Below are positions 36,983-47,335 of a stretch of DNA of 64,000 nt, one piece after another. Position 1 is the stretch's first letter. Each line of letters begins with the position of its first letter. This stretch comes from CAYWFU01 sp964457585 (GTDB taxonomy: Bacteria > JACRDZ01). The DNA is taken from the NCBI GenBank assembly GCA_964457585.1, contig CAYWFU010000001.1, positions 62,001-126,000 on the forward strand, given 5' to 3'. Under the pieces are notes generated by a model. That model searched no databases, was not told the DNA's origin, and worked only from the letters and a program-made list of their open reading frames with translations. The position numbers and the translations under genes are program-made.

Positions 36983-37252
36983 ATGTTAATAGATTTAAAA
37001 TCTGCAGAATATTGCGGTGATTACAAAATAAAACTCACATTTGAAGATGGAAAAAGCGGTATTATGGATTTTTCGTCATATATTAACAAAAAAGGAATTT
37101 TTAAAAAATTTAAGGATATAAATTATTTTAAAAATTTTATCGTAGACCCTGAAGTTAAAACTCTAGTCTGGGGGAATGAAATAGACATAGCGCCTGAAAC
37201 ACTTTATTGTCAAGCAACACATTCTCAATTTCCAGATTGGATGCAAAAATAA
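36983..37252 (+). CDS. DUF2442 protein
   Basis: 89 residues with the DUF2442 pattern: strands ending in IMDFSSYI, then FKNFIVDPEVKTLVWGNEID and IAPETLY. The family often pairs with DUF4160 genes in possible toxin-antitoxin loci, but no partner is seen here. AGGAGG precedes the ATG. The last 17 bp including the stop codon are duplicated in tandem (37236-37252 and 37253-37269). The 257 bp after it contain no gene. Confidence 0.75.
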   Translation: MLIDLKSAEYCGDYKIKLTFEDGKSGIMDFSSYINKKGIFKKFKDINYFKNFIVDPEVKTLVWGNEIDIAPETLYCQATHSQFPDWMQK

Positions 37253-37526
37253 ATTGGATGCAAAAATAATATGTAGTATGAATAAATTTCGATTAATCTA
37301 ATATAGAAAACAAATGCTTATTCCGTATTTTTTACTTGCAAAATTTTATAAAATTAATACAAGATATAAATAACGCCCAATATAATTATTATATAATTAA
37401 ATTAGTCTGAATTATGAGGAAAAACAATTGTTATTAAAGATAAAAAATAGTGGACATTAAGCAGTGTAAAAAATTTAATATATATCTTTATAGTTATGAA
37501 ACAACTAAAAATAGAGATGAAGAAAT

Positions 37527-40500
37527 ATGGATTATTTATATGAAAATCTTGGCGATGAAAGATTCCAAGAATTATGCCAGTGCCTAATTAATAAAGAATT
37601 TCCAAATGCACAATCATTTCCCGTAGGACAACCAGATGGTGGAAGAGATTCATTATCTTATATTTTAAATTCCCATAAAAAAGATTTCATATATTATCAG
37701 ATAAAATATGTTATAAATCCAAATCAAATACAGGATCCACACAAATAAATAGTTGATACTATTAACGGAGAAATAGAAAAGATAAAACGTCTTATTCCAA
37801 AAGGTGCAAAATCGTATTATTTACTTACAAATGTAAAAGGAACGGCTCATCTTGATGTTGGGTCGATTGATAAATTAAACAAAATATTTGAAGATAGTAT
37901 TCCTATCCCCTCAATGTGTTGGTGGAGAGATGATTTATCAAGAAGATTAGAAGCAAATCATATACTAAAATGGTCTTTTCCTGAAATAATAAGTGGTCAG
38001 GATATATTAAATTTTGTTATATTTGAAAATCTTAATGAAAATAAAGAAAGACGTGAAAACGTAATTAGGGCATATTTGGCTGACCAATATGATTTGGACA
38101 AAGAAGTAAAATTTAAGCAAATTAAATTACAAAATCGTTTATTGGATTTATTTATTGATGTCCCTATTCATCTTAAAAAATTCAATGAAAAAAATAAATA
38201 TCTTAAAAAAATACTAAATAAATTTCAACTAAATATTAATCGGAATGATTTCCACTTTATTAGAGAACAAGAGAATATCGGTGCAGCTTCTTTTTTATTG
38301 AATTCGAGAGTGCAACAAGAAATTGAAAAAATTCTTTTAGAGGGTGGACCTGGACAGGGCAAATCTACAATTACTCAATATATATGCCAAATCCATAGAA
38401 TTCGTCTTTTAAATAAAACTGACGATCTGGCTTTAATTCCTGATAATTTGAAAAATATTCCTATTAGATTCCCTTTAAAAATTGATTTGCGTGATGTAGC
38501 TTCATGGGTAGAAAAAAAGAATCCCTATATAGGAATTTTAAGTGACGAATATTTTTCTAAAACATGGGAAAAATCTTTAGAAGCATTTTTAGTTGCACAT
38601 ATTTGTTATCATTCTAAAATAGATGATTTTATTGTAAGTGATTTTATTGCAATATGTAAATTGAGTTCAATTCTGTTTGTTTTTGATGGATTTGATGAAA
38701 TAGCTAATTTAGAAGTTAGAGAAGAAATAATAGATTTTATTAATAAAGGGATTAATAGGATATCTGGAAATTCTAAATCAATACAAGTTTTAATAACTAG
38801 TCGACCTGCAGCATTCTCAAACACAATAGGTTTTTCAGTAGATGATTATCCTCATTTTGAATTAACAGATATTACACCTGCAATTATAAAAGAATATATT
38901 GAAAAATGGATAAAGGCTAGAAAGCTCGGACATAGGGAAGCTAAAGAAATAAGACGATTAGTTGAAGTTAAATTAGAAATGCCACATTTAAAGGATTTAG
39001 CAAAAAGCCCTATGCAACTTGCGATTCTAATTAGCTTACTCAATATAAGAGGAGAATCATTACCAAATAAAAGAACAGCATTATACGATAGCTATATCGA
39101 ATTATTTTTTAATAGAGAATCGGAAAAAAATGTAACAATAAGAGATAAGAGAGATTTAATAATAGACATCCATAAATACCTCTATAATGGATCAACTATT
39201 TACTGTAGTGAAAGAAAGGGTGTGTGCTTTAGTTTCTAGAGTACAAGGTACTTATGAGTTTGAAGTACAGCCATTAAGAGAGTACTTCTGTGCGAAATAC
39301 CTTTATGAGACTTCTCCTTATTCTCCTGCTGGTTTTGTAAAATTTGGAACAAAACCTGAAAGATTTGATGCAATATCGCGTAATTCTTATTGGCAAAATG
39401 TCGTACGTTTTTTTGCAGGATGTTTTGATAAAGGAGAATTACCAATGCTAATCCAAAAACTGAATGACTTACAAAATGATGAGCTTCTGAAATATACTAA
39501 TTACCCTAGAATAATAACTTCACAACTATTATCTGACTGGGTATTTACTCAATATCCAAATTTATTAAAGGAAGTTGTTAAGATTTTAATTATTGGTAAT
39601 AGGTTTGATATAATTGAAAAAAATAGTACACTTAAAGAAAAAGTGTTTAATGGTATATTAGACAGTGAAATATTTGTTTCTTTTAATAGAAACATAAAAA
39701 CGAAATTCTTAAGCATAGTATTATTGAGTTTTTATTTGGATACATCTATATTGTCTTCTGTTTTTGATAATGATAATGACAGTAATTCTTTATTGGAATT
39801 TATAAATCAACAATTTCCACGGCATAGGTTTCTTCGTGAAAATGAAAAAGAAATGCGTATTCCCGAATTTATTATAAGCGATGAAATTGATATTAAAATT
39901 AAAAATTATTTTAATTTGATCAAGAATGCTTTAGATACCGAAATATCGAATTGGAAAAAGGATATAGAACCTTGGGATGTACTTGTAGAAAATGGGAGGT
40001 CAATTTTTAATGACAATTGGGGGTTTTATTTAGTTTCCATTATTGCTGCAGGAATAAAAACAAATGATAAAAAATTTAATGATTATCATGATTTTAACAA
40101 TTCAAAAATTTCTCTTTGTAAAAGAGTCAGATATGCTCGATTAAAGTCTGGAAATATTAAGTGGTGGCAAAATCATATAAAAAATTCAACTCGATTAGAT
40201 TTTTCACTTTTAGTATTTTTTGCTTGGGCAACTCCTAAAACAATTATCCAATTATTGCCTTTGATATTGCCAAAAATAGAGTCCTTAAAACCAGAAGAGT
40301 TTAAAAAAATAATAAATGGACTTAAGCGAATTTCTCGTGTATCAATTTTCACACCAGTACAACAAAAAAATATAATAAATGAGGTTAAAAAACATAATTT
40401 ATCTGATTCAATAAAATATATTCTGAGTCTTCGATTTCCCGATATGAATAAACAAAAATTTATTTATGAATATATAAATAATTATTCCGGTGATCTTGAA

Positions 40501-40686
40501 GATGTATTAGAGTCGCAATTAGAATTTCTTATTAACCAATTTTTAACATCATCTTCAAAAGATGCTTATCTCCCAAAGATAAAAAAAATATACTGTAACT
40601 TAAAAAGATATAAAAGAAAGCATCATTTCTATGGAAGATATCTACGCGTGGAATTAATCAAAATACCATATGAGATTATTGATTAA
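37527..40686 (+). pseudogene. Broken Mrr-like nuclease/NACHT STAND protein
   Basis: The reading frame from 37527 has an in-frame TAA at 37746 (codon 74) but continues with clear homology-like coding (IVDTINGEIEKIKRLIPKGA) to 39239. The N-terminal PD-(D/E)xK part has GQPDGGRD (Asp41) and QIK (Gln58-Lys60). NACHT follows: GGPGQGKST (Lys279) and FVFDGFDEI (Asp387). Near 39187-39239 the frame shifts, and the C-terminal helical part (VKERVCALVSRVQGTYEFE onward) runs to 40686 in another frame. The junction looks shortened, so a deletion is likely. In intact relatives I recall DPHKW at the TAA. These proteins resemble Avs-type anti-phage STANDs. Confidence 0.7.
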
Positions 40687-40771
40687 ATAATGGGTGAAGC
40701 AGGAAATTATCAGTAATTAAAAACGGATTGTGACGATGAAGGAATAAGAATTCTTAATAAAGGATGTCAAT

Positions 40772-41503
40772 TTGAAACTATACTATATATTTTTTAGTAT
40801 TTTAACTGTGAGCTTAATATCATTAATTGGAATACTAAGTATCATTATTAATAAAAAAATAATAGAAAATATTCTGGTCTTTCTGGTAAGTTTTTCTGCC
40901 GGTTCACTTCTGGGTGATTGTTTTATTCATATTTTGCCTGAAATAGTTAAAACAATAAATTTTGGAAAAACAGTCTCGCTTTTGATTTTATCCGGGATAT
41001 TAGTATTTTTTATTTTAGAAAAATTTATTTATTGGAGACATTGTCATGTCCCAACATCCGAAGGACATCCGCATCCAATTATTTTTATGAATTTAATTGG
41101 CGATGGTCTGCATAATTTTATCGATGGAATGTTTATTGCCGCAAGTTATTTAATAGATATAAATATTGGAATTACAACAACTATTGCAGTCATATTTCAT
41201 GAAATTCCGCAGGAAATCGGAGACTTTGGAGTTTTGCTCTATGGCGGCTTTAGTATATCAAAAGCGCTTTTATTTAATCTTTTTTCTTCATTAACTGCTT
41301 TTTTAGGGGCTTTACTCGTGCTGTGGTTAGGTAAAACCTATGATAATTTATCTTTTTATCTTTTAGCTTTTACTGCTGGAAGTTTCATTTATATTGCAGG
41401 TGTAGACCTCCTGCCTGAACTAAAAAAAGAAACAAAATTATCAAAATCTTTTTTGCAATTTGTAGGATTTACACTTGGGATGGGAATAATGCTTATGCTA
41501 TAA
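40772..41503 (+). CDS. ZIP-family metal transporter
   Basis: 243 residues, about eight membrane segments. It has the cytoplasmic His-rich loop (WRHCHVPTSEGHPHP) and the ZIP signature helices NLIGDGLHNFIDGM and IFHEIPQEIGDF. It takes up zinc or another divalent metal. The start is TTG 40772, supported by AAAGGA about 7 nt upstream; no suitable ATG precedes the first helix. It ends overlapping the convergent CapA-M28 gene by 6 nt. Confidence 0.88.
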   Translation: MKLYYIFFSILTVSLISLIGILSIIINKKIIENILVFLVSFSAGSLLGDCFIHILPEIVKTINFGKTVSLLILSGILVFFILEKFIYWRHCHVPTSEGHPHPIIFMNLIGDGLHNFIDGMFIAASYLIDINIGITTTIAVIFHEIPQEIGDFGVLLYGGFSISKALLFNLFSSLTAFLGALLVLWLGKTYDNLSFYLLAFTAGSFIYIAGVDLLPELKKETKLSKSFLQFVGFTLGMGIMLML

Positions 41504-43378
41504 ATTCAATATCGATGCAATTATAACCTGGCCGGTTATCTCAAGATTTTGAATTTGCAGTTTATCAACAGTATCTTCACTTGTATGATAATTCGTATCT
41601 TTGTACCATTCCAGATAAGCTACAGGAATGCCAAGCATTTCAAAAGCTGAATGATCACTGCCAACACCGGCATTGAACGAAAACACCGGATATCCAAGCT
41701 GTAATCCTTGAAATTGCATCCATGCGGAAAACCATGCATTCCCTCTCTGCATATTACCAATATAAAAATTTTTTCCACTGCCAGCCATATCAACTGACAT
41801 CATGCCAATAATTTTTTTTACTATTTCAGGTTTTAGTTTCCTTACAAAATATCTGGAACCAAATGCATTTGCAATTGAAAAATTAGCGGTTCCTTCTTCT
41901 GCTCCAAAAAATACAAAAATCACATTTTTATCAATCTTTGCATTTTTTAAAATACGCGCTGCTTCAAGTATTACTCCGCAGCCGGAAGCATTATCATTAG
42001 CACCCGGAGCCTGGGGCACAGAATCGACATGCGCTCCAATTACAATAATATTTGCATCACTGGAAAAATCTTTTTTGGCAATTATATTATGTGATTTTTT
42101 TTGATTCTCGATTTCAAACTCCTGCTCTTCCGGTGCATATCCATAGCTTTCCAATTCTTTTTTTATATATTTAAATGCAAGGTCTTCTTGTTTACTGCCC
42201 TGCGCTCTTGGTCCAATATTAACTGAAAGATGAGTAATATGCGCAATGACTTTTTTAGTGTCATAATTTGATAGATAATCCAATAAAGTTTTATTAATAT
42301 TTACACCTTCATATGGTTTGTTAAGATTTATATATCCAGCATCATCCTTCTCCTGAATTAAAGTATAAAATGCTTTAGAATATGATTGTAAATTTTTTAT
42401 TACTCTTTGTGATTGTTGTCCTTTAAGTATAATAGGTTGAAATTTTACTTTATTATTATTTACATCTAATGGAATAATAATTACATCTTTAATTTTTTTA
42501 TTTTCAATTTTAAATTTAAGTATTATTCCCTCTTTCACATTTTGGACTTCACTAAAATATGAACCAAAAGAAAAAGTGCCAAGGCTATAAGCAATTATTC
42601 CGCTATTATATATTTCTATTCCCTGTAAAGTATGCGGATAATGGCCAAGAATAATATCTGCTCCATAATCAATCATATTTCTTGCAGTAATTACCTGCTT
42701 ATTATTTGGGAGATTGGTATAAGGATCCCCCCAATGGACAGAAACCACAAGAATATCAACATCTTTTTTTGCATTTTCAATATCTGATTTAAAATAATCC
42801 ATTATAAGCGGCATTACTCCTGGTGAAGTAGAATCAGCATAAAATTCTGGCGGACCTTTATCTGAATAAGATAAAAAACCAATGCGTGTATTTTTTATTT
42901 TAATAATTTTCAAACTGCGGGCATCCTTTAAATTTTTACCTGCACCAATATATATTAAATTATTATTGTTAAATAAATTAAAAGTTTCAAGCATGGATTC
43001 GTATCCATAATCACCAAAATGATTGCTGGCAAGGGAAATCACATCAAATCCGGCATTTAATAAAGATTTTATTGAAACAGGATCGCAAGCATAAAAAGTA
43101 TTACGTGATTTTAATAATGGCTGACCTTTTTTTGTTGAAAGAGAACTTTTAAGATTGCCGATAAGAATATCTGTATTTTTTAAAATATACCTTGTGGAAT
43201 CAAAAATATAATCATACCCTTTTTCTTTTAATAAAGTATCAGCTTCATCACCAGGAAGAATGTCGCCAACAGCAGTAAGTTCAATATATGAGGTTTGCGA
43301 GTATATTGAAATATTTAAATTTAAAAAAATAATTGTTAATAAAAAAAATATTTTTACGGAGAACCTTGTAAAATTCAT
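41498..43378 (-). CDS. Exported CapA-like phosphatase fused to M28 peptidase
   Basis: About 626 residues from ATG 43378 (MNFTRFSVKIFFLLT), a signal peptide; an in-frame upstream start at 43444 adds a region without signal-peptide character. The N-terminal half is a CapA/PGA-synthesis metallophosphoesterase-like domain: VGDILPGD, SNHFGDYG, SVHWGDPYT, GHYPHTLQGIEIY. The C-terminal half is an M28 aminopeptidase with its zinc ligands in GAHVDS, NDNASG, GAEEG and YHTSED. The fusion is unusual. A possible promoter TTGACC-17-TAGTAT lies just upstream. Confidence 0.85.
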   Translation of the reverse strand: MNFTRFSVKIFFLLTIIFLNLNISIYSQTSYIELTAVGDILPGDEADTLLKEKGYDYIFDSTRYILKNTDILIGNLKSSLSTKKGQPLLKSRNTFYACDPVSIKSLLNAGFDVISLASNHFGDYGYESMLETFNLFNNNNLIYIGAGKNLKDARSLKIIKIKNTRIGFLSYSDKGPPEFYADSTSPGVMPLIMDYFKSDIENAKKDVDILVVSVHWGDPYTNLPNNKQVITARNMIDYGADIILGHYPHTLQGIEIYNSGIIAYSLGTFSFGSYFSEVQNVKEGIILKFKIENKKIKDVIIIPLDVNNNKVKFQPIILKGQQSQRVIKNLQSYSKAFYTLIQEKDDAGYINLNKPYEGVNINKTLLDYLSNYDTKKVIAHITHLSVNIGPRAQGSKQEDLAFKYIKKELESYGYAPEEQEFEIENQKKSHNIIAKKDFSSDANIIVIGAHVDSVPQAPGANDNASGCGVILEAARILKNAKIDKNVIFVFFGAEEGTANFSIANAFGSRYFVRKLKPEIVKKIIGMMSVDMAGSGKNFYIGNMQRGNAWFSAWMQFQGLQLGYPVFSFNAGVGSDHSAFEMLGIPVAYLEWYKDTNYHTSEDTVDKLQIQNLEITGQVIIASILNL

Positions 43379-43484
43379 AATGTAGATACTAACATGCAAG
43401 TTATTACTGGTCAAGGGTTTATAAACTATGTTATAATAGACCAATAGAAATAGAGATTAAATTACAGGTTAAAGGGTATGATAT

Positions 43485-43718
43485 ATGAAAATTGACAAAA
43501 GAAATATTGAAATATTAGATGAATTAATGGTTAATGTCTTAAAGAAAAAAACTCCAAGCGAGAGATTGGCTATAGGATTCGGTCTTTATCGATCTGCAAA
43601 GAAGCAGTTAATATGCTATTTGCGTTCTCTGCATACAAACTGGGATGATAAAAAAATTCAGGATGAAGTAATAAGAAGGATTTCTCATGGAAATAGAAGA
43701 AATTCAAGGGTTGCTTAA
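43485..43718 (+). CDS. Small helical partner of nucleotidyltransferase
   Basis: 77 residues, helical and basic (MKIDKRNIEILDELM; TPSERLAIGFGLYRSAKKQL; HTNWDDKKIQDEVIRRISHG). It overlaps the next gene by 32 nt, which suggests coupled translation. I recall such small proteins beside nucleotidyltransferase-like proteins, where they may act as regulators or antitoxins. Function is not established. Confidence 0.6.
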   Translation: MKIDKRNIEILDELMVNVLKKKTPSERLAIGFGLYRSAKKQLICYLRSLHTNWDDKKIQDEVIRRISHGNRRNSRVA

Positions 43719-44259
43719 ATACTTAATTAGTGCCTTTGAAAAACTTGGTATAAAATATTTTGTGACTGGTTCTATTGCTTCGATGTTTTATGGAGAGCCT
43801 CGATTTACTAATGATATCGATGTGGTAGCAGATATAAGAGAAAGTCATATTTCCGGATTGTTGAAATTTTTTCCTGAAGATAAATTTTATATAAGTGAAG
43901 ATGCTGTTCGTGATGCGATAAAAAATAAATATCAATTTAATATTATTCATCCAGTATCAGGTTTAAAAGTTGATATCATGATCAGCAAGAAAAATGATTT
44001 TGATAATAGCCGTTTCAGAAGGATAAATAGAATTTCCCCTATGGAAAATACTCAGGCAAATTTTGCATCACCGGAAGATGTTATTATTATGAAAATGATC
44101 TATTATAAAGAAGGTGAGTCGGAAAAACATCTTCGTGACATAACAAGTATTCTCAAAATATCCGGTGATTTAATTAAGAGAGAATATATCGAAGATTGGG
44201 TTGCCAAATTAGGACTTAATAATATCTGGAAGGCTATTCTTAAGAAGCTAGAAAAATGA
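43687..44259 (+). CDS. Nucleotidyltransferase-like protein (possible toxin)
   Basis: 190 residues with the NTase motif GSIASMFYGEPRFTNDIDVV (GS followed by DxD) and the later VDIM acid. This is the polymerase-beta-like fold of AbiEii/MNT-type proteins. A good site, AAGAAGGA, precedes ATG 43687. With the small overlapping upstream gene it looks like a two-gene toxin-antitoxin or phage-defence module; this is inference. Confidence 0.7.
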   Translation: MEIEEIQGLLKYLISAFEKLGIKYFVTGSIASMFYGEPRFTNDIDVVADIRESHISGLLKFFPEDKFYISEDAVRDAIKNKYQFNIIHPVSGLKVDIMISKKNDFDNSRFRRINRISPMENTQANFASPEDVIIMKMIYYKEGESEKHLRDITSILKISGDLIKREYIEDWVAKLGLNNIWKAILKKLEK

Positions 44260-44284
44260 TTTTATTTTTTAGGAATATAGGCAA

Positions 44285-45790
44285 ATGGATTTCTTAAACA
44301 GAATTTTTCTTTTTTTTGCAAGTATTGAAGGTGAACTTTTTTATAATGCTCATTATTTAGTTGCAGTTGTGATTGTTTTATACATGCTGACATATGAATA
44401 CTTAAGCACAAAAAAAAATGAGACATTATATTTGATTATAGCCTTTAGTCTAATGTTTTTCAGACTTATTTTTCTTCATATGCTGCTGTTAAGAGCGCAT
44501 TTTTTTGCTGTCACTCACAATAAACCATTTTTTCTTTTTATTGATTACCAATTAAATACATTATCTTTTATTTTTCTTGCATGGGCATTTATTTATCCGC
44601 AGGCAAAAGAAAAATTATGGTTTCAAAGATATTTTTTTATTAATATTTTTTTGCTAATTCTATACCCGATAATGCATTTTTTATGGATAAGCGGTTATTT
44701 GTTTAAGGATTTAGGAATTAAATTATTAGGACCTGAAAATAATTTTTATATAATTGATGATTATATTTATAATATCTGGCAATTTATTATTATAGTATTT
44801 ACAATATTTTATCTTCATCTGCGTCCTGGAAAATCACAAAATTTACTTATTAAAACTTTTTTTGGGCTTCTTTTAACCATTCAACTGGCGCATCTTTTAA
44901 ATCTGTCGATTGGACAGGGGAAAATAAGTCTTTTAATAAATATTGAACGTGTATTACCTATTCTTGCATCTTTTTCTCTTGTATTAGCTATTTATCATAA
45001 TATTCTGTCAAATCTTAACCAGACACAGCAAAAAATTGAACAATTGAATTTAGAGTTAGAAAAAAAAATTGAAGAACGCACTCAGGAACTGGAAAAAAGG
45101 AATAAGGAATTAGCACGCGCTGAACATATGGCAAGTCTGGGAAGAGTTGCCGCAGGATTAGCACATGAAGTTAAAAATCCGCTTAATTCAATAGAGATTA
45201 ATCTTGGACTTATTAAAAGATATTTAAGCAAAAGCAATATAAATGAGAAATATGAAATGCTTGATATTTTAAAACTTATTAATGGAGAATTAAATCGATT
45301 AGACTTTTTAATTCAGGAATTTTTAATGTTTGCCAGACCGCAAAAAATAAAATCCGCAGAGCGTGATGTTAAACAATTTATACAACAGATATTAAATCTT
45401 GTTAAAGCTGAATCAATAAAAAAAAATATAAATATTGGGACTGAATTTCCCGATGAGAAAATAACAGCGTCTTTTGACGAGGCATTAATAAAACAAGTGT
45501 TTTTAAATATTATTATCAATGCATTTCAATCAATGGGAAAAGGCGGTAAATTAAATATTACAATTGAAACCGTTAATAATAATATTTATTTCCATATTTC
45601 TGATACAGGTTGCGGTATAAAAAAAGAAATTCTCTCACAAATTTTTGAACCATTTTTTACAACAAAAGATGATGGAACCGGATTGGGGCTTTCTATTGCT
45701 CAGAGAATAATAGAAGAGCATGGCGGAACAATAAACGTAGAAAGTACTCCTGGAAAAGGGACAGAATTCATTATACAGCTTTCTAAATAA
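44285..45790 (+). CDS. Membrane sensor histidine kinase (NtrB-like)
   Basis: 501 residues. The N-terminal 240 residues form about seven hydrophobic segments. A coiled coil with the QQKIEQLNLELEKKIEER heptads leads to HisKA with His294 in AHEVKNPL, then HATPase_c (N box, DTGCGI, GTGLGLSI). It is encoded 11 nt before an NtrC-like regulator on the same strand and is its likely kinase. Confidence 0.92.
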   Translation: MDFLNRIFLFFASIEGELFYNAHYLVAVVIVLYMLTYEYLSTKKNETLYLIIAFSLMFFRLIFLHMLLLRAHFFAVTHNKPFFLFIDYQLNTLSFIFLAWAFIYPQAKEKLWFQRYFFINIFLLILYPIMHFLWISGYLFKDLGIKLLGPENNFYIIDDYIYNIWQFIIIVFTIFYLHLRPGKSQNLLIKTFFGLLLTIQLAHLLNLSIGQGKISLLINIERVLPILASFSLVLAIYHNILSNLNQTQQKIEQLNLELEKKIEERTQELEKRNKELARAEHMASLGRVAAGLAHEVKNPLNSIEINLGLIKRYLSKSNINEKYEMLDILKLINGELNRLDFLIQEFLMFARPQKIKSAERDVKQFIQQILNLVKAESIKKNINIGTEFPDEKITASFDEALIKQVFLNIIINAFQSMGKGGKLNITIETVNNNIYFHISDTGCGIKKEILSQIFEPFFTTKDDGTGLGLSIAQRIIEEHGGTINVESTPGKGTEFIIQLSK

Positions 45791-45801
45791 AGGAAATTAA
45801 T

Positions 45802-47160
45802 ATGAGCAAAGAAATAATCCTTATTGCTGATGATGAAAAAAATACTAGAAATTCATTAAGCAAAATTTTATCTCAGGAAGAATATAATGTAATTCAGGCT
45901 GAGAATGCTGATGAAATTATGAAATTGCTTAAAGAAGAATCTGTTAATTTAATTATAACTGATCTGCGTATGCCAGGAACAGATGGATTATCAGTATTTC
46001 ACAGGATTAAAAAAGATTATCCTGATATTGATGTTATTATTATGACTGCATTTGGCACAGTTGAATCTGCTGTTGAAGCAATGAAGGAAGGAGTGTGTGA
46101 TTATTTAACCAAACCAATAAATATTGAGGAACTGATTATACTTACCCGTAAAATATTGCAAAATCAAAAACTTCGGCAAGAAAATAGATATTTGAGGGAA
46201 AGATTAGAAGATAAAAATCAGCTTACAAAGATGATATATCAATGCGAACGAATGAAGGATATTTATAATATGGCACAACAGGTCGCATTGACTAAATCAA
46301 CAGTTTTGCTTCAGGGAGAGAGCGGAACAGGCAAGGAAATTTTAGCCAATGTTATTCATTCTCAGAGCGTACGCGAATATCAGCCATATATTAAAGTTAG
46401 CTGTACAGCTATTCCTGAAGGTGTATTGGAAAGCGAGCTTTTCGGACATGAGAAAGGCGCTTTTACAGGCGCTATAGAAAGAAGAAAAGGGCGCTTTGAG
46501 CTGGCAGATAATGGGACAATTTTTTTGGATGAAATTGGAGAAATGAGTCTTAATCTGCAATCAAAATTCCTCAGGATTCTTGAAGAAAAAGAATTTCAGC
46601 GTGTAGGCGGAGAAAAGACAATTAAAATTGATGTTCGTGTTATATCTGCTACAAATAAAGATTTGCGAAAACTAGTTCTGGATGGAAAATTCCGCGAGGA
46701 TTTATTTTATAGATTGAATGTCGTAAACATTATCATACCGCCGCTTCGCGAAAGAAAAGAAGATTTACCTCTTTTGATTCAGCACTTCATACAGATTTTA
46801 AGTCATGAAATTAATAGAGAAATTGAAGGCATTTCTCCTGAAGTTATGGAAATATTTTATAATTATGACTGGCCCGGGAACATTAGAGAACTTAAAAATT
46901 GTATAGAAAGCGCAATTGTCAGAAGCAACAAATCAATAATAGAAGTTGATAATCTGCCTACTTATTTAAAACAGGAAAAAATCATTACAAGTTTTAATCC
47001 GGAACAGCAAAAACCAATTTCTCTGGATGAAGTTGAAAAAAAGACAATACTGCATACTCTAAAATTTGTAAATGGCAACAAAACCAAAGCTGCGCTAATT
47101 TTAGGAATTGGGTTGAAAACTCTTTATCGTAAATTGGAAAAATATGGGATAGAGGGATAA
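45802..47160 (+). CDS. Sigma54-dependent NtrC-type response regulator
   Basis: 452 residues. Receiver domain with phospho-acceptor Asp54 (ITDLRMPG). AAA+ domain with Walker A GESGTGKE, the sigma54 contact loop GAFTGA and Walker B GTIFLDEIGE. C-terminal Fis-type HTH (KTKAALILGIGLKTLYRKL). It is the cognate partner of the upstream kinase. No sigma54 -24/-12 promoter was found in this window. Confidence 0.95.
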   Translation: MSKEIILIADDEKNTRNSLSKILSQEEYNVIQAENADEIMKLLKEESVNLIITDLRMPGTDGLSVFHRIKKDYPDIDVIIMTAFGTVESAVEAMKEGVCDYLTKPINIEELIILTRKILQNQKLRQENRYLRERLEDKNQLTKMIYQCERMKDIYNMAQQVALTKSTVLLQGESGTGKEILANVIHSQSVREYQPYIKVSCTAIPEGVLESELFGHEKGAFTGAIERRKGRFELADNGTIFLDEIGEMSLNLQSKFLRILEEKEFQRVGGEKTIKIDVRVISATNKDLRKLVLDGKFREDLFYRLNVVNIIIPPLRERKEDLPLLIQHFIQILSHEINREIEGISPEVMEIFYNYDWPGNIRELKNCIESAIVRSNKSIIEVDNLPTYLKQEKIITSFNPEQQKPISLDEVEKKTILHTLKFVNGNKTKAALILGIGLKTLYRKLEKYGIEG

Positions 47161-47181
47161 CTGTTAGCCCTAAAATGAAGA

Positions 47182-47203
47182 ACCTCGCAGCAAGCTGCGA
47201 GGT
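47182..47203 (+). terminator. Terminator-like hairpin after the two-component operon
   Basis: A perfect 10-bp stem, ACCTCGCAGC/GCTGCGAGGT, with a 2-nt loop, starting 22 nt past the response-regulator stop. There is no strong T run after it, so termination is uncertain. Confidence 0.4.
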
Positions 47204-47243
47204 ATCTTCTGTCTCTGATAGGAATTATTTATTATTTATATTT

Positions 47244-47287
47244 GTGCCAATTCATCCCTGCAGTAAACTGCAGGGATGAATTGGCAC
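47244..47287. repeat. Perfect 44-bp palindrome
   Basis: Arms of 20 bp (GTGCCAATTCATCCCTGCAG and its exact complement) around TAAA. A degenerate copy is embedded in the coding sequence at 24588-24628, and part is shared with 20331-20504. No coding role here. Confidence 0.85.
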
Positions 47288-47335
47288 TTCCAGATAAAAA
47301 AATAATCTTCCCAAATTACTTAGAAATATGTATAA

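Noticed and set aside
36236..37269. Prophage or plasmid attachment site at the 17-bp duplication
   Set aside because: The 17-bp tandem copy at 37236-37269 has no tRNA or integrase nearby and looks like simple slippage.
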